Assembly (NCBI GenBank): GCA_020050835.1
Contig: JAGVKB010000118.1
Location: 22,999-86,998, forward strand
Length of the DNA: 64,000 bases
Origin: Candidatus Obscuribacterales bacterium
Lineage (GTDB): Bacteria; Cyanobacteriota; Vampirovibrionia; Obscuribacterales; Obscuribacteraceae
Reading direction: 5' to 3'
In this document: one piece after another, positions 1 to 7,449 of the stretch
How the letters are laid out: the number at the start of each line of letters is the position of its first letter
Numbering within the stretch: the stretch's first letter is position 1
Notes under the pieces: generated by a model
What the model saw: only the letters and a program-made list of their open reading frames with translations
Told to the model about the DNA's origin: nothing
Database searches by the model: none
Made by a program: the position numbers and the translations under genes

Positions 1-803
1 GGAGTCTTTTCCATCGCCTTGAAAATGATTGCTTCCAGCCAAGCAGGCACCTGAACGCTGGGGCAGCAGTGAATAAATGCTGGCGGCTTTTCGGAGAGAT
101 GCTTCGAAGCAATCTCTACCGGCGTCGCACCGGCAAATGGCGGTTTGCCTGATAAGGTTTCGTACATCAAACAGCCTAAGGAGTAAATATCAGAGCGAGC
201 ATCTACCTCTCGCCCGATCAGCTGTTCTGGGCTCATGTAGACTGGGCTTCCGAATATCTCGCCGGCGCCTGTTAATCGTTGCGATTGCTGCTCTTCCGGT
301 CCGTACACTCTGGCAATGCCGAAATCAACCAGTTTTGCGGTCAACATCCGATCCGTTGTTGCCACCAACATGATATTGCTAGTCTTGATATCGCGATGCA
401 CCACTCCGCAGCGGTGAGCGTGTGCCAACGCTGATGCGGTCTGTTTGAATACAACTAGCGAACTGGCAAGGTCGAAAGCTCCACGGTCGGAGATGGCTTC
501 GAACAAGCTCTTGCCCTCGATGTAGTCCATTACGAGAAACGGTTCGCCGCCGGCTAGCGTACCAAAATCATGTATGTCCACGATGTTTGGGTGAGAAAGC
601 GCGCTGACCGCCTTCGCTTCTCTCGTAAATCGTTCTAGCTTGAGCGGATCGCTGGCGAACTGCTTAGGAAGCATTTTGATGGCAACGGTTCTGCCCATCA
701 GTTGATGCTGTGCTTTGTACACGACGCCCATCGATCCCTGCCCAATCGAGGAGAGGATCTTGTAACGCTCATCTAAGACGGCTCCAGTCTCCAGGTGCTC
801 CAA
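1..803 (-). CDS. Ser/Thr protein kinase, partial (C-terminus outside window)
   Basis: Hanks-type kinase domain read on the minus strand and cut by the window start after about 267 residues. Visible motifs: glycine loop IGQGSMGVVYKA, beta-3 lysine in RTVAIKML, catalytic loop HRDIKTSN, DFG in KLVDFGIARVY, and SPEQL in the activation segment, so it looks catalytically competent. No ATG lies in frame between the upstream stop (TAG near 836) and the domain. I chose the TTG at 803-801 because AAGGA (815-811) sits seven bases before it and because the resulting N-terminus (LETGAVLDERYKIL) aligns with the start of the kinase at 43126 (LPTGTILDGQYEIL). Likely regulatory; substrate unknown. Whether TPR or membrane segments follow the domain cannot be seen. 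Confidence 0.9.
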   Translation of the reverse strand, partial: MEHLETGAVLDERYKILSSIGQGSMGVVYKAQHQLMGRTVAIKMLPKQFASDPLKLERFTREAKAVSALSHPNIVDIHDFGTLAGGEPFLVMDYIEGKSLFEAISDRGAFDLASSLVVFKQTASALAHAHRCGVVHRDIKTSNIMLVATTDRMLTAKLVDFGIARVYGPEEQQSQRLTGAGEIFGSPVYMSPEQLIGREVDARSDIYSLGCLMYETLSGKPPFAGATPVEIASKHLSEKPPAFIHCCPSVQVPAWLEAIIFKAMEKT

Positions 804-878
804 TGGACATTCCTTGTCGACACTACAGCGACACTATTCCCACAAATCGATTGTCCGTCTCTGGATACGAATCGTTGC

Positions 879-2279
879 TTACTTTATCGCGAGGCTTTGT
901 TCGCCAGCTTTCGGCATGAAGAAGGAGGCGACCACGCCAACCAGGTAAATGCTTGCCACGGTTGCGGCTGCCAACGCATATGAGCCGCCGAAATGCGAAA
1001 TCAGCGCGCCGCTGCCCACAGCTGCTCCAGCTGCGGCGAATCGACCGATATTGTAAGTAAAGCCAAAGGCTGTACTGCGAATTTTTTGCTCAAACAGCTC
1101 AGGCAGATAGGCATAGAGAATTACGAACGGCAGGTGCGCGAAGAATCCCAGACAGATTATCCAGGCAAGCAAGATTATGCTGTAGCTCTTAACTGTCAGG
1201 AACATGCCTACTGCCAGCATGAATGCCATCAGGAAACTGATGCCGATGGAGCGAGCATACCCGAGCCGCTTGATCAGAAAGCAGCCGACTAGACCGGACA
1301 GGATCATGCCGGTATCTTTTGCGAACATGGCAAAACTGCGCTGTTCGACCGCCAGTGATGAGGTCAACTGATTCACCCAAGCGGGTATCCAGGCAACAAC
1401 CGCCCACCACGGGATGATCGCCACACTGGTGACGATGATTGCCACCATCGTCTTTCGAAGATAGTCCCGATTGAAGAGATCCCACAACGTAAAGCGCAAC
1501 AACATCCGCTCTTCTTCGGTGCGCTCCTGCTCCGCCTTAGCCTTTGATGCTTTGCGTTTGTCGCTCAGCTCGCGAAAGCTTTCCGGCTCTTTCAGTTTCG
1601 AACGGATGTAAACCGTCAGCAAAGCTGGACTGATTCCAGCCAGGAACAACCAGCGCCATCCGCAGTGCCCAAGCCAGAGATTGAGCAGAGCTGTCAGCAT
1701 ATAACCAAACCCGAGCGAGCTCGCCATAACGCTTATCGCATAAATGCGCGATTTATTCGGCCAGTACTCAGACAGAAGCACCGCCCCGATTCCTAGTTCT
1801 CCACCTATTCCTGCCCCTACCAGAAATCGATAGAAGCCCAGCTCCATCCAATTGTGAGCGGTAGCGCACAAGCCGGTGCACAGCGCATACAGAAGGATTG
1901 TGATGGTTAGAGTTCGGGCCCGCCCGATGTAATCGGCAAGGACGCCAAAAGCCATTGAGCCGATTGCCCATCCGACCATAAACAAGGCGATGATGTATGA
2001 GCCATGAAGACCGACTATTGCATGCGACTTGGTGCCCAAGAGCTCGGAAAGGGCAGGATAAAGCACCATTGCAAAGATGGAAGAATCCATCCCGTCGAAC
2101 ACTCCGCCCGCCCAGGTTGCCAGGAGAACGTGCCAGGGCTTCGAGCTCTCTTGCTGCAAATTTTGGGTAGCGACATTGGGGTGATTTGAGTCCGCCAGAG
2201 TCCCCGGAGTGAGAACTTGAACCGTTTTGCCACGGTTAGCCGGCTCCGCAAGAGCATCTTCTGTGGTTATTGTGCTCAT
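879..2279 (-). CDS. MFS transporter, sugar/organic-acid:H+ symporter type
   Basis: 466-residue polytopic inner-membrane protein of the major facilitator superfamily. The first ~50 residues are a soluble tail; about twelve hydrophobic segments follow, with the MFS motif-A loop FGVLADYIGRARTL between helices 2 and 3 and a long charged central loop rich in Lys/Glu (around residues 225-260) between the two halves. The overall form (GMDSSIFAMVLYPAL in helix 1, GIGGELGIGAVLLSEYWP in helix 5) resembles the metabolite:H+ symporter and sugar-transporter branches; the substrate cannot be named. It is divergent from the operon starting at 2582 and convergent to nothing; its stop lies 75 bases before the kinase start, so co-transcription with that kinase is possible. 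Confidence 0.9.
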   Translation of the reverse strand: MSTITTEDALAEPANRGKTVQVLTPGTLADSNHPNVATQNLQQESSKPWHVLLATWAGGVFDGMDSSIFAMVLYPALSELLGTKSHAIVGLHGSYIIALFMVGWAIGSMAFGVLADYIGRARTLTITILLYALCTGLCATAHNWMELGFYRFLVGAGIGGELGIGAVLLSEYWPNKSRIYAISVMASSLGFGYMLTALLNLWLGHCGWRWLFLAGISPALLTVYIRSKLKEPESFRELSDKRKASKAKAEQERTEEERMLLRFTLWDLFNRDYLRKTMVAIIVTSVAIIPWWAVVAWIPAWVNQLTSSLAVEQRSFAMFAKDTGMILSGLVGCFLIKRLGYARSIGISFLMAFMLAVGMFLTVKSYSIILLAWIICLGFFAHLPFVILYAYLPELFEQKIRSTAFGFTYNIGRFAAAGAAVGSGALISHFGGSYALAAATVASIYLVGVVASFFMPKAGEQSLAIK

Positions 2280-2581
2280 CTGCCTCTCTATCGCCAGTCT
2301 TACCGGATGTTCAGCGTGCCATTCAAGGCAATCGGTGGACGCTCTTTGCCAGAAAAATTAACGCTGGTAATACCAGATGGCTGAAAGTTCGGTCGAGCAT
2401 TAATTAGATTGCGAACGTATGTTAAATGAATGTATTTCTACTTTGAAAGTGGGCATGGTTAATAAACCCGATTTATGTTGCTAAGGAGTGTCTATCGACT
2501 GGTTGTTATTTATTATTGATACTCTGTACCTAGGGGCCGCGGTGTCCGAATGCTGTCAGCTTGGCAGCCGAGGGGTGGAAT
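2280..2581. other. AT-rich divergent intergenic region
   Basis: About 300 bases between the divergent MFS gene and the SPFH-led operon, with no credible ORF. The part from roughly 2400 to 2525 is clearly more AT-rich than the surrounding genes (runs such as TTATTTATTATTG near 2507) and presumably holds promoters in both directions, but I see no convincing paired -35/-10 set. A GGGGTGG ribosome-binding stretch sits just before the ATG at 2582. Confidence 0.5.
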
Positions 2582-3577
2582 ATGTTTGACCTTTTCAAGA
2601 AGCAGTTCATAGAAGTTATCGAGTGGACGGAAGATCAAAATGGTGTTCTGGCTTATCGCTTTCCCACCATGGACCAGGAGATCAAGAATGGTGCACAGCT
2701 GACCGTTCGCGATTCGCAAATGGCCGTGTTCGTCAACGAAGGCAACATCGCCGATATCTTCAGCCCGGGGCGTTATGAGCTCAGCACCAAAACTCTGCCG
2801 ATCTTAACCACCCTGATGAATTGGGATAAGGCGTTCAAGTCGCCGTTTAAATCTGATGTTTACTTCTTCTCGACCCGCGAGCAGATCGATCAACGCTGGG
2901 GAACGCAAGCACCCATTACCTTTAGAGACAAAGAGTTCGGTGCGATTCGCTTGCGGGCATTCGGCACTTATTCATACCAGATTGAGGAGCCATCTACGTT
3001 CTACCAGAAAATCAGTGGCTCGCGTGAGATGTACACTGTCAGTGAGCTCGATGGGCAGTTGCGATCAGCCATTGTCACGTCAATTGCTACAAAGCTTGGC
3101 AAAGGGGAGACGCCGTTTCTAGACATGGCTGCCAATCAGCAGGATTTCTCCGAGCAGCTGAAGAAAGAGCTCGATCAACCGTTTTTTAGCTATGGTTTGA
3201 AGCTGGCCACCTTCCTGGTGCAAAGCGTTACGCTGCCGGAAGAATTGCAGGCTTATCTGGACAAGCAATCGTCGATGAATCTAGTCGGCGACTTGAAGCG
3301 ATATGCTCAGTTTCAAGCGGCCGACAGTATTTCGGCCGCCGCGCAAAATGGCGGAGGATTGGCTTCGGCTGGTGTCGCGATGGGGGCCGGAGCAGTAATC
3401 GGGCAAACCTTTGCCCAGGCGATGCAGGGCAATGACAGCCAATCCGGAGGGCAAGCAGCGGCGATGGAAGATCCATTCGAGCTTCTGGAGAAACTGCAAG
3501 GGCTGCTCAAAAAAGGTGTGATTTCGCAAGAAGAGTTTGATGCTAAGAAAGTGGAGATTCTCAAGAGAATTTCCTGA
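2582..3577 (+). CDS. SPFH-domain protein with C-terminal SHOCT domain (YdjI-like)
   Basis: About 331 residues, first gene of the eight-gene operon to 10200. The N-terminal two thirds match the virion-core/YdjI type of SPFH (band-7) proteins: MFDLFKKQFIEVIEW at the start, then a beta-rich SPFH core with LRAFGTYSYQIEEPSTF. After an Ala/Gly-rich linker (residues ~250-285) the last ~33 residues are a SHOCT module (LLKKGVISQEEFDAKK...IL), a small oligomerisation domain. No signal or membrane span is visible, so membrane contact is probably through the SPFH part. An in-frame start seven codons upstream (2561) is possible, but GGGGTGG before ATG 2582 favours the later one. Proteins of this type occur with PspA, DUF4178 and DUF350 proteins in membrane-associated gene clusters; biochemical role unknown. 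Confidence 0.88.
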   Translation: MFDLFKKQFIEVIEWTEDQNGVLAYRFPTMDQEIKNGAQLTVRDSQMAVFVNEGNIADIFSPGRYELSTKTLPILTTLMNWDKAFKSPFKSDVYFFSTREQIDQRWGTQAPITFRDKEFGAIRLRAFGTYSYQIEEPSTFYQKISGSREMYTVSELDGQLRSAIVTSIATKLGKGETPFLDMAANQQDFSEQLKKELDQPFFSYGLKLATFLVQSVTLPEELQAYLDKQSSMNLVGDLKRYAQFQAADSISAAAQNGGGLASAGVAMGAGAVIGQTFAQAMQGNDSQSGGQAAAMEDPFELLEKLQGLLKKGVISQEEFDAKKVEILKRIS

Positions 3578-4212
3578 TGATTAAGCTCGCCTGCCCAAGT
3601 TGCGGCGCCGAAGTTAAATTTCAATCAAAGGCTTCTGTCTTTGCGGTTTGCAGCTTCTGCAAATCGACTCTTGTCAGGCAAGACATGAATCTTGATGTCT
3701 TGGGCAAGATGTCTGATCTGCAGGATGATTTAACTCCGTTGCAGTTAGGTACGCAAGGGCAATATGATGGACGGCAGTTCGAGCTGATCGGCAGGCTCAA
3801 GATCGCCTACAGCGACGGGTACTGGAACGAGTGGTACACGCTGTTTGGCGGCGAGGAAACCGGCTGGTTGGCTGAAGCTCAAGGCTTCTACGCCGTTTGC
3901 TTTCAGCTTGAGACACCTGGACTCTATCTACCGCCGGCCAAAAGAATAAAGCCGGGTTTGACGATCGATTTGGAGCCAGCCGGTACATTTCTGGTAGAAG
4001 ATGCGCGCGATGTGTTTTGCATATACAGTGAAGGCGAGCTTCCGATCAACGCCGCTCAGGGGCGGGAGTCTTTCAGCGTTGATCTGGCCGGGCCAAAAGA
4101 CCAGATGGCAACTGTCGAGTACGCCGAAAATTCAGACCGAATCTACATCGGCAGCTATCAGGATTTTGACACGTTTAATTTTCGGAATCTGAGGACGATC
4201 GATGGCTGGTAA
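3577..4212 (+). CDS. Zinc-ribbon DUF4178 protein (short form)
   Basis: 211 residues. Starts with a zinc ribbon (CPSCGAEV ... CSFCKSTL, two CxxC pairs within the first ~30 residues) followed by a DUF4178 beta domain beginning near residue 50 (LQLGTQGQYDGRQFELIGRL, then WNEWYTLF). No membrane segment. The ATG overlaps the stop of the SPFH gene by one base (TGATG), so translation is coupled. The next gene is a longer paralogue with the same ribbon plus DUF4178 order. DUF4178 is known from clusters with DUF350 and aminopropyltransferase-like proteins; no activity has been shown that I know of. Confidence 0.85.
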   Translation: MIKLACPSCGAEVKFQSKASVFAVCSFCKSTLVRQDMNLDVLGKMSDLQDDLTPLQLGTQGQYDGRQFELIGRLKIAYSDGYWNEWYTLFGGEETGWLAEAQGFYAVCFQLETPGLYLPPAKRIKPGLTIDLEPAGTFLVEDARDVFCIYSEGELPINAAQGRESFSVDLAGPKDQMATVEYAENSDRIYIGSYQDFDTFNFRNLRTIDGW

Positions 4213-5554
4213 GTCTCAGACTCCTGATTCCACAGGTGGACCGTCTGGTGCCAAACCGAGCGCCAAGACATTTTCGTGCACCAACTGTGGTGCTTCAGTA
4301 ACGATTCGATATCCCGGGCAAGCTATGTCCGTTGCATGCGAATCCTGCCACTCGGTTCTGGATGTGACGCATCGCAATTACCAGATACTTTCTAAATATG
4401 GGGCGGAGACATCCGGATACAGTCCGCTTTTAGCGCTCGGAGCGAGGGGGAAGTTATTTGGTCGGCCCTGGGAAGTAATCGGATATATGGTGCGGGAAGA
4501 TGTGGCGAGCGGTTTTTCGTGGGATGAATATTTGCTCTTCAACCCTTATTACGGATATCGCTGGCTGACGCATACCAAAGGGCATTTTAACTTTGTCACG
4601 CCGATTAAGAAGAAGCCTCAAACCAGCCAATCCTACAAGTTCAATTCCCCTGAGTGCGCCATTCTAGACGACCTCAACTACCGTCTGTACTACCGCGGGC
4701 AGGCCTCTGTCTTATTTGTGCTGGGCGAGTTTTATTGGCGTGTAAAGGCTAACAGCGCGGTAGCGATGGAAGACTACATCTGCCCGCCTAAAATGCTGTC
4801 ATCAGAGGCGGATGAGAAGGAGATCAATTGGAGTGTCTCGGAGTATGTCGAGCCTGCCGTGATTCGCGAGGCCTTTAAATCTGACGATCCGTCCTTGAAG
4901 CGATTGCCGCTCGGTATCGCTCCTAATCAACCCAACAAGGCGGCATCGGCATGGAAAACCATGAAGTGGCTATGGATGATGTTCCTGGTGATCTGCACCG
5001 GAATTGAAATCGTCCATGTCGCCGGTTCGGCCAGCAAGGAGCTGTTGGACTTCAATTACACCTATGTTCCGAATACCAAAAGCGCAGATATCACTACTCC
5101 GGTCTTTACGGCGTTCAAGGAGAAGGCCAATCTGTCCCTGTCATTTAAAACTCAGGTGGACAATAGCTGGTACTACGTGTCCGGGGAGCTGGTAAATAAC
5201 AAGACCGGCGAAACGTATCCTTTCGAGCGCAGCATCGAATACTATCATGGTTACGACAGCGACGGCTCCTGGAGCGAGGGCAGTCTGGAGTCTCAGCTGT
5301 TGTTTTCTGGGATACCAGGCGGTCAGTACTACTTGAACTTAGATATGGAGAGCGGGTCCTTCAAGGACAGCAATCCACGCACATTGCTGCTTACTGTGCG
5401 GCGTGATGTGCCGACTTACGTCAATTACTTCTTGAGTCTGTTCTTCCTCTCAGTCCTTCCTTGCATGTATTGGTGGAGCAGCCGAAGTTTCGAGGTCGCT
5501 CGCTGGTCTGACAGCGATTATACGCCGTATCCGTCTTCGTCCGATTCCGATTGA
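4202..5554 (+). CDS. Zinc-ribbon DUF4178 membrane protein (long form)
   Basis: 450 residues, overlapping the previous gene by 11 bases. Order: zinc ribbon near residues 25-50 (CTNCGASV ... CESCHSVL), DUF4178 domain (ALGARGKLFGRPWEVIGYM; WDEYLLFNPYYGYRWL) to about residue 215, a transmembrane helix near 258-275 (WLWMMFLVICTGIEIVHVAG), an extracytoplasmic beta-rich domain of ~130 residues, and a second transmembrane helix near 405-425 (YFLSLFFLSVLPCMYWW). The ribbon and DUF4178 part should be cytosolic and the central domain outside. This resembles a receptor-like paralogue of the short DUF4178 protein upstream. Confidence 0.85.
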   Translation: MAGKSQTPDSTGGPSGAKPSAKTFSCTNCGASVTIRYPGQAMSVACESCHSVLDVTHRNYQILSKYGAETSGYSPLLALGARGKLFGRPWEVIGYMVREDVASGFSWDEYLLFNPYYGYRWLTHTKGHFNFVTPIKKKPQTSQSYKFNSPECAILDDLNYRLYYRGQASVLFVLGEFYWRVKANSAVAMEDYICPPKMLSSEADEKEINWSVSEYVEPAVIREAFKSDDPSLKRLPLGIAPNQPNKAASAWKTMKWLWMMFLVICTGIEIVHVAGSASKELLDFNYTYVPNTKSADITTPVFTAFKEKANLSLSFKTQVDNSWYYVSGELVNNKTGETYPFERSIEYYHGYDSDGSWSEGSLESQLLFSGIPGGQYYLNLDMESGSFKDSNPRTLLLTVRRDVPTYVNYFLSLFFLSVLPCMYWWSSRSFEVARWSDSDYTPYPSSSDSD

Positions 5555-5569
5555 GGAGAGTCGCATTCG

Positions 5570-5707
5570 ATGGTTCGATTTTATGTCATTTCGTCAGCGA
5601 TCGTTTGCTTGGTGTTTTTGTACGCATCACAGTCTGGGATCGTTTTGATTGGCGCGGGAGCCAATTCCCCCTCCAAGCCGAGGGGACCGGGTCAGTTTCA
5701 CAAATAG
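5570..5707 (+). CDS. Small single-span membrane protein (45 residues)
   Basis: A 45-codon frame starting ATG at 5570 and ending TAG at 5707. It opens MVRFYVISSAIVCLVFLYAS, one hydrophobic helix or uncleaved signal, and ends in a Ser/Pro/Gly/Lys-rich tail (SPSKPRGPGQFHK). GAGGAGAG at 5553-5560 is a good ribosome-binding site nine bases upstream. It fills the gap between the long DUF4178 gene (stop 5554) and the DUF350 gene (start 5724), so it is in phase with the operon. I recognise no family. A longer overlapping frame in another register (5551-5790) lacks this coherence. Confidence 0.7.
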   Translation: MVRFYVISSAIVCLVFLYASQSGIVLIGAGANSPSKPRGPGQFHK

Positions 5708-5723
5708 GTGAGGAGGAAAGACT

Positions 5724-5942
5724 TTGGAACAAGTATTTGCGCTCAAGTATGTGGTGGCGGCCGTTGTTTATTCAGGGGTCGGCATCATGATTTTGCTTCT
5801 GTCGATGGTGATCTTTGACAAGATGACACCGGGCGATCTCTGGAAGGACATCGTGCAAGAAAAGAATCTGCCGCTTGCAGTCGCTCTCGGTTCGATGATG
5901 CTCGCTGTCGGAAATATCATCGCTTCGGCCATACACGGCTAA
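5724..5942 (+). CDS. DUF350 membrane protein
   Basis: 72 residues with two hydrophobic helices (YVVAAVVYSGVGIMILLLSM and PLAVALGSMMLAVGNIIAS) joined by a charged loop containing the DUF350-type acidic position (VIFDKMTPGD) and the QEKNLPLAVAL element. DUF350 proteins are often about twice this size with two such units, so this is a single-unit form. The start is TTG at 5724, backed by a strong AGGAGG at 5711-5716 seven bases upstream. Four bases separate its stop from the next gene. DUF350 recurs next to aminopropyltransferase-like, ATP-grasp and PspA/band-7 genes; function unproven. Confidence 0.85.
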   Translation: MEQVFALKYVVAAVVYSGVGIMILLLSMVIFDKMTPGDLWKDIVQEKNLPLAVALGSMMLAVGNIIASAIHG

Positions 5943-5946
5943 ACAA

Positions 5947-7449
5947 GTGACATATCCGCTGCTCCTTACTGCCTTTGCCATATCGACCTGTGGCTTGGTC
6001 TATGAACTGATCGCTGGTACGGTAGCCAGCTACCTGCTGGGCGATTCGGTGACGCAGTTTTCGACCGTGATCGGTGTCTATCTCTTCTTCATGGGCATTG
6101 GATCTTTCCTGTCCAGATATGTCAACAAGAACATCGTTCTTACCTTCGTTCAGGTCGAATTGCTTGTCGGTCTGGTCGGTGGATCTTCTGCGACTCTCTT
6201 ATTCATTCTTTTCGAGCGCGTTGAGAGTTTTCGCATCCTGCTTTACGGATTGGTGGCGATCATCGGCATATTAATCGGGCTGGAAATTCCCCTTCTCATG
6301 CGAATTCTAAAGGACCGGCTGGAGTTCAAGGAGTTGGTATCACAGGTTTTCACCTTCGATTATGTGGGCGCTTTGCTTGCATCTCTTATCTTTCCATTGA
6401 TCTTGGTTCCTTACCTGGGTTTGATTAGAGCGTCCTTCTTGTTTGGTCTTCTAAATGTCTTGGTGGCAATCTGGACTATCTACCTGTTCAAAGCCGAGCT
6501 GCCGTGGCTGCGCAGCTTAAGAGCGATGGCAGTCGTGCTGGTGATCGCCCTGGTCGGAGGTTTTGCTTACTCGGACAAGCTGATGGCTTTCGCGGAGTCT
6601 TCGACCTTTCAAGATCCGATTATCTACTCGACGTCGACACCCTATCAGCGGATCGTAATTACCGGTGGTGGCAAGGACGTCAAGCTCTTTTTAAACAACA
6701 ACCTGCAGTTTAGCTCGCGCGATGAATATCGCTATCATGAGGCGCTCATTCATCCGGCCATGGCCAGCCTGAAGCATCCCCGGGATGTGCTTGTCCTCGG
6801 TGGCGGAGACGGAATGGCGGTCAGAGAAATTCTCAAATATCCCTCCGTCGCCTCGGTGACATTAGTCGATCTCGACAGCGAAATGGTAAGTCTCTTTCGG
6901 GATCAACCGCTATTCTCTCAACTTAACGGCGATGCCCTAAAGGACAAACGAGTCTCAATCATCAATCAAGATGCTTTTACCTGGCTGAAGCGATGTCACA
7001 ATACTTTTGATATTGCTATTGTTGACTTTCCTGATCCCAGCAATTTTTCGCTCGGGAAGCTTTACACCGACACCTTTTATCGGGCCGTCAAGAAAGTGCT
7101 TGGTCCACAAGGGTTGGTAGTCGTACAGAGCACATCTCCCTACTTTGCCAAAAACTCATTTTGGTGCGTAGTCAGCACTTTGAGTTCGGTTGGATTCCAG
7201 ACCGTTCCGTATCACGCCTATGTTCCATCATTCGGCGATTGGGGCTATGTAATTGGTGCGAAATCGCCATTTCAACTCGCAGCGAGCTATCCGGACGGAT
7301 TGCGTTATGTGTCGGCTGATACGGTCAATCAGTTGTTCTCGTTTCCCAAAGACATGCTACCTACCATCAATTCGGTCAACAAGCTGAACAATCAGTCCCT
7401 CGTTCATCTATTCGAGTCGGAGTGGGGCGAGTATGCCGAGACCCATTAG
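5947..7449 (+). CDS. Membrane-fused spermidine-synthase-like aminopropyltransferase
   Basis: 500 residues, GTG start four bases after the DUF350 gene. Residues ~1-215 form about seven transmembrane helices (from LLLTAFAISTCGLVYELIAG onward). Residues ~230-470 are a spermidine-synthase-type Rossmann methyltransferase fold: the substrate segment YQRIVITGGGKDVKLFLN, FSSRDEYRYHEALIHPAM, nucleotide-binding VLVLGGGDGMAVREIL, acidic VTLVDLDSEM, and the active-site region IVDFPDPSNFSLGKLYTDTFY. Known family chemistry is transfer of aminopropyl from decarboxylated SAM to an amine, releasing methylthioadenosine; in membrane-fused members the acceptor is not settled. No SAM decarboxylase is seen in the window. 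The C-terminus overlaps the next gene by 17 bases. Confidence 0.9.
   Translation: MTYPLLLTAFAISTCGLVYELIAGTVASYLLGDSVTQFSTVIGVYLFFMGIGSFLSRYVNKNIVLTFVQVELLVGLVGGSSATLLFILFERVESFRILLYGLVAIIGILIGLEIPLLMRILKDRLEFKELVSQVFTFDYVGALLASLIFPLILVPYLGLIRASFLFGLLNVLVAIWTIYLFKAELPWLRSLRAMAVVLVIALVGGFAYSDKLMAFAESSTFQDPIIYSTSTPYQRIVITGGGKDVKLFLNNNLQFSSRDEYRYHEALIHPAMASLKHPRDVLVLGGGDGMAVREILKYPSVASVTLVDLDSEMVSLFRDQPLFSQLNGDALKDKRVSIINQDAFTWLKRCHNTFDIAIVDFPDPSNFSLGKLYTDTFYRAVKKVLGPQGLVVVQSTSPYFAKNSFWCVVSTLSSVGFQTVPYHAYVPSFGDWGYVIGAKSPFQLAASYPDGLRYVSADTVNQLFSFPKDMLPTINSVNKLNNQSLVHLFESEWGEYAETH

Noticed and set aside
5551..5790. 79-residue frame between DUF4178 and DUF350
   Set aside because: It overlaps the better-supported 45-residue peptide and the DUF350 start in another register and has no coherent composition.
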